From positions 1-36,954 of IMG/VR virus record IMGVR_UViG_3300008107_000488: 36,954 nucleotides of DNA. One strand, 5' to 3'. Both the position numbers and the translations under genes were made by a program. Shown piece after piece: positions 8,641 through 15,701 of the stretch (positions within the stretch are counted from its first letter, which is position 1; the number at the start of each line of letters is the position of its first letter). Source of the stretch: a virus. The notes below the pieces were generated by a model. It made no database searches. It was not told where the DNA came from and saw only the letters and a program-made list of their open reading frames with translations.

Positions 8641-8948
8641 TTCAACTCTTGTGCTGCGATCATTGCGTCTGCCGTCGCAAGCGAGGCGTCTACGATGTTA
8701 TTGTACCAGTCTTGGGCAGTTTCAGCTTCTCCAACCAATGCTTGATCCATCGCAAACGCTTGCATCGCCCGTGCAGCGATTTCATTGCGCTGAGACTTTC
8801 GGATCATGTCATTCAGCCAGTCGGTTCCGCTATCCGGTACTCTCAGTTTGATTGCGGCGTATTCGCGTAGTGTCATGCCGGGCTGACCGCTGTTGCAACC
8901 ATGTTCCTCTAGTGTTGGGAATGCTAATGCATATTCTTTGTCTGTCAT
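8637..8948 (-). CDS. Hypothetical phage protein with MTLREYAAIKL motif
   Basis: 103 residues. The segments GMTLREYAAIKL (residues 24-35), AARAMQAFAM and IVDASLATADAMIAA match a common layout in phage and prophage hypothetical proteins ('GMSLRDYFAAKAMQG...YxxADAMLxAR'). The function is unknown. It overlaps both neighbours by 4 bp (ATGA) within the operon. The N-terminus contains FPTLEEHGCN, also typical of that family. Confidence 0.7.
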   Translation of the reverse strand: MTDKEYALAFPTLEEHGCNSGQPGMTLREYAAIKLRVPDSGTDWLNDMIRKSQRNEIAARAMQAFAMDQALVGEAETAQDWYNNIVDASLATADAMIAAQELK

Positions 8949-9520
8949 ACTTTCTCCTTTTCAAGTCTAAGTTGCAAATAAGCCAATGCTCTCCATGCAA
9001 GTTTAACATCATGTTGAACACCATCTGTATCCAAGCTATTGCGGTCAATCAAGTGCCGACCAATGCAATCAATGTGGTCAGTTGACTTGGTACGATCCCA
9101 ACGCAAGTCAGAACCGTGGTTGTGTTGCTCATTTGCAATTTTACTGCATTTTGCCACCTCTGCAAGTGCAAGCGGAAAGTAATCAACCAACCCGGTCACA
9201 ATAGGGATTTGCTTGCGTTCAGCAGCGTTTTGCGTGAGCATCATGTTAGGTTTACCACCATCATCCTTGAAACCTTTGTTTTCAGCTAACGGTTCAGCTT
9301 TAGTTTGACTATCGGCAAAACCTACAATATCATCATCAGTTTCTATACCATCATGTTGTAACCCAAGTTTGGTTACCGTAATTTTACGGTCGTTGTTGTT
9401 GCCAACAAAGTAGGGGTAATATTCTTCATCGACCCAACCATGTCCATCTAGTAGTGTAGCAATTTTACCACCACGGGTAAGCAATTTGTCACCGATCTTA
9501 GTCTTAGCCATGTCAAACAT
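8945..9520 (-). CDS. dATP/dGTP pyrophosphohydrolase-like protein (DUF5664 type)
   Basis: 191 residues. The second half (residues 90-190) fits the DUF5664 all-alpha family, some members of which (MazZ) hydrolyse dATP and dGTP to monophosphates: DDGGKPNMML, then a helix LVDYFPLALAEVAKCSKIAN, the W..DRTKSTDHIDCIGRHL core, and DGVQHDVKLAWRALAYLQL. The N-terminal 80 residues are a separate beta-rich segment (KIGDKLLTRGGKIATLLDG). GAAAGGA lies 7 nt before the ATG. It overlaps the MazG-like gene by 8 bp, so the two pyrophosphohydrolases are made together. Which nucleotide is cleaved is not visible. Confidence 0.65.
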   Translation of the reverse strand: MFDMAKTKIGDKLLTRGGKIATLLDGHGWVDEEYYPYFVGNNNDRKITVTKLGLQHDGIETDDDIVGFADSQTKAEPLAENKGFKDDGGKPNMMLTQNAAERKQIPIVTGLVDYFPLALAEVAKCSKIANEQHNHGSDLRWDRTKSTDHIDCIGRHLIDRNSLDTDGVQHDVKLAWRALAYLQLRLEKEKV

Positions 9521-10001
9521 TCTTAGTTCCTTTCAGAAAGTTATTACTATCAACTTTAACGTAACCCGAAGGCTTACGAACCTTACCATTTGTGCAATCA
9601 CGGATTACGTAGCAGTCATGCACTGGATTATAGCTGACATATGCATTAACCCCTTGGACTGCAAGGTCTTTAAGGCTTTGCATAGCTTCCTCATGTGTCT
9701 TAGGGTACTTGGACAGGTTGTTCAAACCTACTTCGTTAGCAGCAGCTTCAATATCGTAACCACGGTTCTGCATCTTTTGCAAGACACCTACAACCGTTAC
9801 CAGTACATCTAAGGCTTCTTTGACAATCTCACCTTCATCTTCACCTGTTTCAAAGTATACCACCTCAGCATCACTCAACTCACGGGCTTCGTCAGCTACA
9901 AATTTGATCTGATTACAAAGTGCATTGTTATCAATCTCTTTATCTGCACCACTGATTTCATTGAATTTCATTGACAGGTCAATCAGTTTTTGTAGGTTCA
10001 T
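9513..10001 (-). CDS. MazG/PRA-PH-like nucleotide pyrophosphohydrolase
   Basis: 162 residues. All-alpha NTP pyrophosphohydrolase fold: DEARELSDAEV (first E-x3-E-like metal site, about residues 37-47), then GEIVKEALDVLVTVVGVLQKM (second acidic site), DIEAAANEVGLNNLSKYP, and a C-terminal extension ending in KVRKPSGYVKVD that is common in phage members of this family. It removes pyrophosphate from nucleotides, either housecleaning odd (d)NTPs or lowering alarmone levels. It overlaps its upstream neighbour by 4 bp. Confidence 0.72.
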   Translation of the reverse strand: MNLQKLIDLSMKFNEISGADKEIDNNALCNQIKFVADEARELSDAEVVYFETGEDEGEIVKEALDVLVTVVGVLQKMQNRGYDIEAAANEVGLNNLSKYPKTHEEAMQSLKDLAVQGVNAYVSYNPVHDCYVIRDCTNGKVRKPSGYVKVDSNNFLKGTKNV

Positions 10002-10474
10002 TCTTCAACCCCTGCTGTAGTATCTGCAATCAAAATCAAAAGCCGTTCAACATCGGCACGTTCACAACGACCTACATCATCTTGAACAGGGTGAACTTCC
10101 CAATACGGTTCACCAAAGCAACCCAAACTATCCCTGCTATCAAGATAGATTGACTTCTCAGCACCGCACGGTAGTTGTACACGGAAACGAACTACTGCGT
10201 CACCAAACGGTGGGATTACTTGAATCTTCCATTCAGCAGGGAACTGGATAAATGGGATGTGTTCTATTTCCTGTCCCCATTTCTGGTTACGTTCTACGTT
10301 AAAACGTTGATCACGCTCTGAATGACTACTGATAGCTCTCAGGTCTTGGTTCTCTACTGTAAGACTTTTCACCTTTTCTTGTAGGTCTTCGATTTCATCT
10401 ACTACTTCCAAGAACGCACCACTGAGTTTACCTTCTTGGATATAGTTCTTCAATAGCTCTGCGATCATACTCAT
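9998..10474 (-). CDS. Hypothetical phage protein with N-terminal coiled coil
   Basis: 158 residues. A helical, coiled-coil-like N-terminus (residues 1-55, EVVDEIEDLQEKVKSL) is followed by a beta-rich domain with IPFIQFPAEWKIQVIPPFGDAVVRFRV and SLGCFGEPYWEVHP. I associate that domain with conserved phage proteins of unknown role. Both ends overlap neighbouring genes by 4 bp. No catalytic motif is evident. Confidence 0.72.
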   Translation of the reverse strand: MSMIAELLKNYIQEGKLSGAFLEVVDEIEDLQEKVKSLTVENQDLRAISSHSERDQRFNVERNQKWGQEIEHIPFIQFPAEWKIQVIPPFGDAVVRFRVQLPCGAEKSIYLDSRDSLGCFGEPYWEVHPVQDDVGRCERADVERLLILIADTTAGVEE

Positions 10475-10755
10475 TCTTCAACTCCGAAATGTTCTTTAAT
10501 ATCTTCATCCGACAATTCACAGGCTTCCATTTCAAGAAACATAGCAACATCGTTGCCGGTAAATCGGTCTTCACAGACTGCCGCATACTTTTTAGCAGAA
10601 TATAGCATACCTGCACGAAACGCTTCTGCCACAATCAACTCGGCGAACTGGTTGGCAAACGCATCTAACATAACCGCACTACTATGTTCAACTGTGAAGG
10701 GAATCTTCTGTTTCATGCAGACTTGTGTATACAGTTGTTTAATTCGTTCGTTCAT
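10471..10755 (-). CDS. Hypothetical protein
   Basis: 94 residues from MNERIKQLYTQ, mainly helical. Contains ELIVAEAFRAGMLYSAKKYA, resembling small phage proteins of unknown function. The frame is open 18 codons further upstream, but that would run through the coding region of the 55-residue gene before it. The ATG at 10755 has a purine-rich AGAAGTAAAAGA before it and is preferred. It ends in an acidic tail. Confidence 0.7.
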   Translation of the reverse strand: MNERIKQLYTQVCMKQKIPFTVEHSSAVMLDAFANQFAELIVAEAFRAGMLYSAKKYAAVCEDRFTGNDVAMFLEMEACELSDEDIKEHFGVEE

Positions 10756-10759
10756 TCTT

Positions 10760-10927
10760 TTACTTCTTAGTCCACAAGATTGCAGAGATAACAAACCACA
10801 ACAAAGCACCCGTATACATATCCTGAGTGAGTTGCTGTTGTATGATATTGGTTGTTGGAATAGTCAGTGCGTTAAGACAACTGATAACCCCAATTACTAA
10901 AGACACGTATGACAAGATTTTTAACAT
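10760..10927 (-). CDS. Small two-TM membrane protein (55 aa)
   Basis: MLKILSYVSLVIGVISC..., 55 residues with membrane segments at about 3-20 and 39-52 and a positively charged end (WTKK). An AAAGGAGA ribosome-binding site lies just before the ATG. Unknown function. The leftward operon has several such small membrane proteins. Confidence 0.7.
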   Translation of the reverse strand: MLKILSYVSLVIGVISCLNALTIPTTNIIQQQLTQDMYTGALLWFVISAILWTKK

Positions 10928-10958
10928 TTTAATTCTCCTTTACTAAAACAAAAAGACC

Positions 10959-11144
10959 TTACCACATTCCACCATAATCATCACTGTCGGATGGGCTGTA
11001 ATAACTACGTTCACGTTTTCTCTGCGCTTCATACGCCCTTGCTTTTCTTTCTTGTTCAGTCCAACTTTCTAGGTCTTGCCGTGACTTACGTTGTGCTTCA
11101 CCCCACGACTGTCCAAAATAAGTATCATCATCTTCAGTGTTCAT
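10959..11144 (-). CDS. Small charged hypothetical protein
   Basis: 61 residues, highly charged: acidic start (MNTEDDDTYF), an Arg/Glu/Lys-rich helix in the middle (QRKSRQDLESWTEQERKARAYEAQRKRERS) and an acidic, Gly-rich end. AAAGGA 5-6 nt before the ATG. It follows a promoter and hairpin at 11174-11209. No family recognised. Confidence 0.7.
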   Translation of the reverse strand: MNTEDDDTYFGQSWGEAQRKSRQDLESWTEQERKARAYEAQRKRERSYYSPSDSDDYGGMW

Positions 11145-11173
11145 TTAAGTTCCTTTCATTACAAACAATAAAA

Positions 11174-11197
11174 CCCTACGCCGTTTCCAGCATAGGG
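11174..11197 (-). terminator. Hairpin with U-tract between operon segments
   Basis: An 8-bp stem with one G-U pair (CCCTATGC / GCGTAGGG on the minus strand), followed by TTTTATTGTTT. It would end transcripts from the metallophosphoesterase gene. It also lies just after a promoter, so transcripts starting there would carry it as a 5' hairpin or attenuator. Confidence 0.65.
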
Positions 11198-11200
11198 CTT

Positions 11201-11209
11201 ATTATAGCA
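11201..11209 (-). promoter_or_regulatory. Extended -10 promoter
   Basis: On the minus strand TGC-TATAAT (hexamer 11201-11206) is a perfect extended -10 box. TTTACT 19 nt upstream is a possible weak -35. It restarts transcription right before the hairpin at 11174-11197. Confidence 0.6.
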
Positions 11210-11253
11210 CGAATTTTATGTCAGTAGTAAAGCCTGATCTGCTGGCGTGGTCT

Positions 11254-12198
11254 TTACAAGTACTTCTTATTCAAATAGTTCAACGAAACAGGCATTAAGT
11301 CAAAAGCACCATCTTTAACTTCGTGCAACATGAGGACACCTCGCCAATGCTTGTTACCTTGTGGACTCATATAGTCTTCATTGTGTGCATAGAAAGAACC
11401 AGCTATGATCGACGTAATTGGTTGACCATCTGCACGGTAAGCTGTGGCAATCTGTAAACCTTGTTGATGACCAGCAATACAGCTCATGTGCTTCTTGTTA
11501 AGCTGCGCCGCTGCTGTACTTGCAGGTCGCCCAGCAAGACCTGTTGTAAAGTAGTGACTGAAGGCAACGCCTTCTTCTACATGGACTTCAAGGAAAGGAA
11601 CAGTAGTCCAACCGAACTTTTCGTATTCCAAGTCATCAAGCGACAGCACGCCGTCCAGTTTCGGATCATCATTCACTGCACGGTTAATACGATGTTCATG
11701 ATTCCCATAGAGCATAATCATTTTGGGGTTGTAAGTTGTACCCTTTGACTTACAACTGTTTAACGGTGCAAGCAGGGTTTGCATCGCTGTCTTAGCTGCT
11801 GTAATGTCTGACTTATATCTACGTCCTTCAAAACTTTTCTTACCTACATCGTATGAACTTAAACTAGGCATGTCGGCAAAGTCACCAAGGCAAATAATTG
11901 TATCTGGCTTCTTTTCAACAATGTACTGCCCGAGTTTACGTAGATAGTCGAAATCGTGTCCGGGTTTGGCTTGCACATCTGGAATTACAAGAATCTTTTT
12001 TCCTTGGATTGAAGTATTTTTTGACTTCGGTTCAACCTTCGCTGTTTTAGGTGCAGTGTATCCTTCTACTTCAATGCTACCCAAGTAGTAATTAATTCCA
12101 GACTTAGACAAGCTAAGTTCTTGTGCAATCTGACGACCGGACAAACCTGCGTTATGCAAGGATTCGATTTGTTGTTTCTGTTGTGCTGTATATGCCAT
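11254..12198 (-). CDS. Metallophosphoesterase with N-terminal HTH
   Basis: 314 residues. Residues 4-40 form a resolvase-type helix-turn-helix (AGLSGRQIAQELSLSKSGINYYL). Residues 66-314 are a calcineurin-like metallophosphoesterase with the ordered motifs PDVQ (Asp74), GDFAD (Asp106), GNHEHR (Asn166, His167) and AGHQQG. Calcineurin-like enzymes cleave phosphomonoesters or diesters, including nucleic-acid ends. The HTH suggests it is targeted to DNA. It sits downstream of exonuclease and endonuclease VII-like genes, which fits DNA processing, though the substrate is unknown. AAAGGA precedes the ATG. Confidence 0.85.
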   Translation of the reverse strand: MAYTAQQKQQIESLHNAGLSGRQIAQELSLSKSGINYYLGSIEVEGYTAPKTAKVEPKSKNTSIQGKKILVIPDVQAKPGHDFDYLRKLGQYIVEKKPDTIICLGDFADMPSLSSYDVGKKSFEGRRYKSDITAAKTAMQTLLAPLNSCKSKGTTYNPKMIMLYGNHEHRINRAVNDDPKLDGVLSLDDLEYEKFGWTTVPFLEVHVEEGVAFSHYFTTGLAGRPASTAAAQLNKKHMSCIAGHQQGLQIATAYRADGQPITSIIAGSFYAHNEDYMSPQGNKHWRGVLMLHEVKDGAFDLMPVSLNYLNKKYL

Positions 12199-12207
12199 TG
12201 TGTTCCT

Positions 12208-12519
12208 TTATTCGTTAGAACCAAATTTAAAATACTTTAGTGCAATTGCATAGCTATCACTGTCCATAACATCATCCAGCGTTTGTTCTGAATCTTCATA
12301 GTAGTCTTTAAAACTATCTACATACTGTGTTAAAGGATGCTTAGTCCTATTAATCGCAACGGTATCAGTGTTAACACCAAAACCACTACCTCGCAAAAAG
12401 TTAACGAAGTTATGCAAGGCTTCAAGCCACGTATCAGCTTCAAATCGAATGATGAATTCTACACCTTCGCAGTCAGTATGTTTAAATTCCCATTTGTTGC
12501 GTTGTAAGTTAGGTATCAT
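12208..12519 (-). CDS. Hypothetical protein
   Basis: 103 residues. An N-terminal half of beta character (WEFKHTDCEGVEFIIRFEADTWLEALHNFVNFLRGSGF) is followed by an acidic C-terminal half. No family recognised. An AAAAGGAGA ribosome-binding site lies inside the end of the upstream nuclease gene (11-bp overlap). Confidence 0.68.
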   Translation of the reverse strand: MIPNLQRNKWEFKHTDCEGVEFIIRFEADTWLEALHNFVNFLRGSGFGVNTDTVAINRTKHPLTQYVDSFKDYYEDSEQTLDDVMDSDSYAIALKYFKFGSNE

Positions 12520-13015
12520 CTTGGTTCTCCTTTTCTATGATTAATCTGATTTTGTCGTAACCGTGATTACGAGTTAGGATTGCTTTACGAAACAGTTCTT
12601 TACGCTGTTTACCATTAGAACCTTTTGGTTGACCTAGTTGAACAAGTACATTGTCTTTGCTAGGCTCTTTGAGTTTGTTATACAGCGTAGTGCAACGTTT
12701 AACCCAACCATTATGATACGGATTATCAGAGTAGTCTTGTTCCAGATACTCAGCAAGATTACGTAGTAGTTCTGGCAGAGGCTTGTCTGTTATCCACTCC
12801 AAGCATCGCTTATAGGCATTAAACACCAACCCTTCAAAAGCATTTGATTGCCTATGAAGTGCAGCACGGGTATGCTGTGTTACATGACTATGGTCACAAA
12901 CTGAATCTCTGTCTTGGATAACTTCCTTCAAGATGGGGTCAATACCTTGTTGCTGATTAAGCAACCTCAGCTTTTCCTTCTTGATTTCCACTGCTGTATA
13001 CAAGTCCTTTACCAC
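12509..13015 (-). CDS. Endonuclease VII-like HNH nuclease
   Basis: 168 residues. Residues 35-60 carry the recombination endonuclease VII pattern: CDHSHVTQHTRAALHRQSNAFEG, i.e. D-H-x-H, the R-x-x-L-H stretch and the catalytic N followed by EG. The C-terminal part (LRNLAEYLEQDY) resembles the helical dimer region. Such enzymes resolve Holliday junctions and branched DNA before packaging. The zinc-binding cysteine pairs of T4 endonuclease VII are not seen. The start is GTG at 13015 with GAGGG 7 nt before it. It lies beside the exonuclease, a common pairing. Confidence 0.68.
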   Translation of the reverse strand: MVKDLYTAVEIKKEKLRLLNQQQGIDPILKEVIQDRDSVCDHSHVTQHTRAALHRQSNAFEGLVFNAYKRCLEWITDKPLPELLRNLAEYLEQDYSDNPYHNGWVKRCTTLYNKLKEPSKDNVLVQLGQPKGSNGKQRKELFRKAILTRNHGYDKIRLIIEKENQDDT

Positions 13016-13055
13016 GATGATTCCCTCGTGATATAAGCTGTTTTCAGAATCAGTG

Positions 13056-14042
13056 TCATAGTTTTACACCGTATCTTAATGCAAATTCAATAAAATCCAA
13101 CTTGTCAAAACTTGTTTCCATCATCCTCACGCATTTGTGAAGCAACTTAAGCATACCAACATAGTCTGTGACTATCTCAGAGCCATCCCAAGCCGTGTAT
13201 ATGACCTCACCGGGGTAAATCCTTTGGTACTCAGAGATAACCGCTTCTAGGGCTTCCTGCCTAGTCTTGCACTCCTTCAATACTTTGTAGGCCGTCTTCT
13301 CACCGTACTTAATTCCAGCTACTTCAAATGGTCTGTAAAAATCGGTAGTGTCACCAATCAGCATTTGTTGACAATACCACAAAAATCCGCTACCTTTGAC
13401 TTCATCTTTTGCATTTAGGTGCAGTTCACCAAGATCAGAAATCAGTAACGGCTCTGCATCTTCTTTGGTGAAGTCATAGACTTTCAATCCAGAGTAAGCT
13501 AAAGCATCCTTGTCTTGACTACAAATAATTACATCGTAACCCTTTTCCAAGTAGTCATAGCCGTAATACACAACAGCATCATCTGCTTCCCAAAAGTCAA
13601 CAACTTCTGCATCTTGTACTTTTCTGACATATTCTCTGACTTCTTTCAAATGCACTGGACGGATAAAGTCTTTGCGATTTGACTTGTACTGCTTTTGAAG
13701 CGGTAGATTGTCCCTGAAGTTGTTCTTACCACCAAGAATCAACTTAATGACCTCTGGTTTGAACTTATCCTTCAATCGTTTGATTTGGTTCTTGACAATA
13801 TAGGTAGCGTGAGAAACATCTTGTGGTGTTTGAATGTCAGTGAACTCATAGTCCTCTGCATTGTACACAAAATCCTTAGCTTTCAGAAAGTCCTTGAATT
13901 GCGTTCTGGTGTCAAATACCTTGACTCTGCCTGACTTGATGTGTTTGACTTCTACCGTGCGGGCTTCAATTGTAGCTGCTGCACGGTAACAAACAATGTC
14001 TGCATCAATCAGCAAGGCTACAGGTTTCTTTTTCTTACCCAT
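13056..14042 (-). CDS. 5'-3' exonuclease, T7 gp6/FEN-like
   Basis: 328 residues. PIN/FEN-type nuclease that removes RNA primers and degrades DNA from 5' ends. Acidic metal-binding motifs appear in order: ALLIDADIVCYRAA (residues 9-22), VDFWEADDAVVYYG (about 147-160) and VIICSQDKDAL (about 170-180), followed by a helix-hairpin-helix-like stretch with GDTTDFY and VAGIKYGEKTAYKVL. It belongs to the T7-type replisome together with the polymerase and helicase found upstream in the same operon. Confidence 0.87.
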   Translation of the reverse strand: MGKKKKPVALLIDADIVCYRAAATIEARTVEVKHIKSGRVKVFDTRTQFKDFLKAKDFVYNAEDYEFTDIQTPQDVSHATYIVKNQIKRLKDKFKPEVIKLILGGKNNFRDNLPLQKQYKSNRKDFIRPVHLKEVREYVRKVQDAEVVDFWEADDAVVYYGYDYLEKGYDVIICSQDKDALAYSGLKVYDFTKEDAEPLLISDLGELHLNAKDEVKGSGFLWYCQQMLIGDTTDFYRPFEVAGIKYGEKTAYKVLKECKTRQEALEAVISEYQRIYPGEVIYTAWDGSEIVTDYVGMLKLLHKCVRMMETSFDKLDFIEFALRYGVKL

Positions 14043-14054
14043 AACCCTGTTCGA

Positions 14055-14303
14055 TTAGCTACGTGCGATTTCGATATAGTGATCTGTTGTACTAGAAACT
14101 TCTTCGAGTTCCGATACCTTAGAATCAACAATTGCTTTGGCTACCTTAGCTGCTACATTTGGTTTACCACCCCCCGTTTTGATCATAGTCTTAACTTCCT
14201 TGATTTGTTCAGTCAATGATTGTTGTTCCATAAGCAATCGTACCAAAGCGGCAATACCATCCTTAACTGCATTGGTGTTTGTGAGTTCATTACTGGTTGT
14301 CAT
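14055..14303 (-). CDS. Small helical hypothetical protein
   Basis: 82 residues, mostly helical (DGIAALVRLLMEQQSLTEQIKEVKTMIK) with a Gly-Lys hinge (TGGGKPNVAAKVAKAI). Unknown function. AGGGGAGTAAT precedes the ATG, which is separated by one base from the previous stop (TAATATG). Its position before the exonuclease suggests a DNA-metabolism accessory role, but nothing in the sequence proves it. Confidence 0.68.
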   Translation of the reverse strand: MTTSNELTNTNAVKDGIAALVRLLMEQQSLTEQIKEVKTMIKTGGGKPNVAAKVAKAIVDSKVSELEEVSSTTDHYIEIARS

Positions 14304-14304
14304 A

Positions 14305-14448
14305 TTACTCCCCTTCTGTTGTTTGATTCTGTTCTTGAGCTTGTTGCAACAACTTCTGGTGCAACGGATAAGCCCCCGATTCTGTTGGCATTTGACCGAT
14401 TACTCGGACAATAAATGCTGCTTCGTTTTCTTCTAGTTCAAATTTCAT
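14305..14448 (-). CDS. Small hypothetical protein (47 aa)
   Basis: MKFELEENEAAFIVRVIGQM..., 47 residues: a short strand then helices ending in LLQQAQEQNQTTEGE. It resembles the many small phage proteins with a 'L..nea..i...lg.lP...' pattern. AAAGGA lies before the ATG and it is coupled to the next gene. Confidence 0.68.
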   Translation of the reverse strand: MKFELEENEAAFIVRVIGQMPTESGAYPLHQKLLQQAQEQNQTTEGE

Positions 14449-14464
14449 ATGATTCCTTTAAATT

Positions 14465-14593
14465 TTATTTAGTATTTCTAAGAAAGTAACAGAATCCTAG
14501 AACTATTGAAGCAAATGGCGCAATAAAAATAAGGGCAAACAGAGCTACACATAGTACTAGCAATTTCGGGATTACTTTCAATAAAGTTAACAT
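14465..14593 (-). CDS. Small membrane protein (42 aa)
   Basis: MLTLLKVIPKLLVLCVALFAL..., 42 residues with one long or two short membrane segments and a positive tail (FLRNTK). It starts 7 nt after the SPFH gene's stop with only a weak ribosome-binding site, so translation is probably coupled to that gene. May function with the SPFH lipoprotein. Confidence 0.5.
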   Translation of the reverse strand: MLTLLKVIPKLLVLCVALFALIFIAPFASIVLGFCYFLRNTK

Positions 14594-14600
14594 GGTTGGC

Positions 14601-15395
14601 TTACTTATTCAGCATCAATGCATTAAATGTAGAGGGAACCACAATAGTCTGCACCTTGCCGTTCTTGATACCTTCACTAATGTTTAGTGCAGCTTGTGCT
14701 TGCATAAACGCAATACTACTACCTGAATTGTTAGCCAACGCTGCCATACGACGGGACTCAGCCTCTGCTGTTTTGACTTCGACTTCTTTCTGCTTGAGTT
14801 CGTTCTTTGCACGAACCAAGTCATTCGCAGATGCAACAACAGTATCAGCAGGAAGTACGTTACGAATCAGGACTTGACTGATTGTAATATCACCGTCCAG
14901 CTTTTCTTCTGCAAGATTGCGAACAATTTCATCCTTGATAAAATTTTCCATTTCACTACGATTGTCTGCCATGTCCAAGGCTTCGTACTTACGTGCAGCT
15001 TTGTATACAGCATTACGCGCATTTTGCACAATGTAGTTATACATCAAGTAAGTGTCACCCTTATCTGCTGCATGGAACGCTTTGTTCTTTGTAGCAAACA
15101 ACTCAGACACTCTTTGAGGGTTGATGTTGTAGACGATAACGGCATCAAGGTCTTTCATGGTGCTGTTGTCTTTTGCAACAGGTGTCATGTTTTCCAGAAC
15201 CACGTTTACATCCTTTACAGGGAATGTAAGAACATCACCGACCAGCACCTGATTGAATGAACCCGGCAACAACTCACCCTGTTGGACTTGTTTATCAAAA
15301 CCAATACGTACACCGACTTCACCAGTCTCAACACGGGCACAACCCGTGAAGATCAAAGACAAACCAAGCATCAAACTCAAAAACAACTTCTTCAT
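14601..15395 (-). CDS. SPFH/Band 7 (prohibitin-like) lipoprotein
   Basis: 264 residues. Residues 1-19 are a lipoprotein signal peptide with a lipobox-like IFTGC. The mature part is an SPFH domain (residues 23-190: RVETGEVGVRIGFDKQ, ELLPGSFNQVLVGDVLTFPV, MKDLDAVIVYNINP, NAVYKAARKYEALDM) followed by the coiled-coil tail VRAKNELKQKEVEVKTAEAESRRMAAL typical of stomatin and prohibitin proteins. These form large membrane-bound rings. An in-frame start 9 codons upstream exists, but AAGGAGA fits the ATG at 15395. It is flanked by small membrane protein genes (15406-15582 and 14465-14593). Confidence 0.85.
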   Translation of the reverse strand: MKKLFLSLMLGLSLIFTGCARVETGEVGVRIGFDKQVQQGELLPGSFNQVLVGDVLTFPVKDVNVVLENMTPVAKDNSTMKDLDAVIVYNINPQRVSELFATKNKAFHAADKGDTYLMYNYIVQNARNAVYKAARKYEALDMADNRSEMENFIKDEIVRNLAEEKLDGDITISQVLIRNVLPADTVVASANDLVRAKNELKQKEVEVKTAEAESRRMAALANNSGSSIAFMQAQAALNISEGIKNGKVQTIVVPSTFNALMLNK

Positions 15396-15405
15396 AAAAT
15401 CTCCT

Positions 15406-15582
15406 TCAAAACAAAACAACAATTGTGGTAATCACGGCAAATGCTACAAAAGCAGACAACAGTGATTTACCAAGAATCTTGATTGTACTGTACTTTTCTT
15501 TGTTTGTCAATTGCTGCCAAGAAAGATAGCATCCAGCAACAAACAACCAAACCAATACAAACATTAGAATAGCTTTTACCAT
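15406..15582 (-). CDS. Small two-TM membrane protein (58 aa) upstream of the SPFH gene
   Basis: MVKAILMFVLVWLFVAGCYL..., 58 residues with membrane segments at about 4-20 and 39-58 and a charged loop between them (TNKEKYSTIKILGK). AAAGGA precedes the ATG. Its TGA lies within the SPFH gene's ribosome-binding region, so the two are coupled and probably act together at the membrane. Confidence 0.7.
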   Translation of the reverse strand: MVKAILMFVLVWLFVAGCYLSWQQLTNKEKYSTIKILGKSLLSAFVAFAVITTIVVLF

Positions 15583-15633
15583 AATTCCTTTTTAATCAAT
15601 TTAAACGATCTACAAGCCAGAAATAAGGTGCTA

Positions 15634-15664
15634 GGCTATGTGGGTACTAACCTAGCACAAAATC
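15634..15664. other. Hairpin in the gap between ssb and the SPFH cassette
   Basis: An 8-bp perfect inverted repeat (GTGCTAGG / CCTAGCAC) with a 15-base loop in the 119-bp gap. No T-tract on either side. On the minus strand the left arm reads TTGTGCTAGGTT, similar to but not matching the TTGTGCTAGAAT promoter core of the control region. Could be an operator or an RNA processing site. Confidence 0.45.
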
Positions 15665-15701
15665 AGCTATAAACCGTGTTTAAATGTATTTTAGAAGTGC
15701 A

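Noticed and set aside
8945-10001. Evidence for a 2-aminoadenine (Z) genome from the DUF5664-type gene.
   Set aside because: No PurZ or DatZ gene in the window, and the DNA polymerase has a full proofreading domain; the inference would rest on one ambiguous family.
3654-15614. A 15-bp sequence TGTAGATCGTTTAAA at 3654-3668 recurs inverted at 15600-15614, both in intergenic DNA.
   Set aside because: An exact 15-bp match is expected about once by chance in a window of this size and AT bias, and the flanks do not match.
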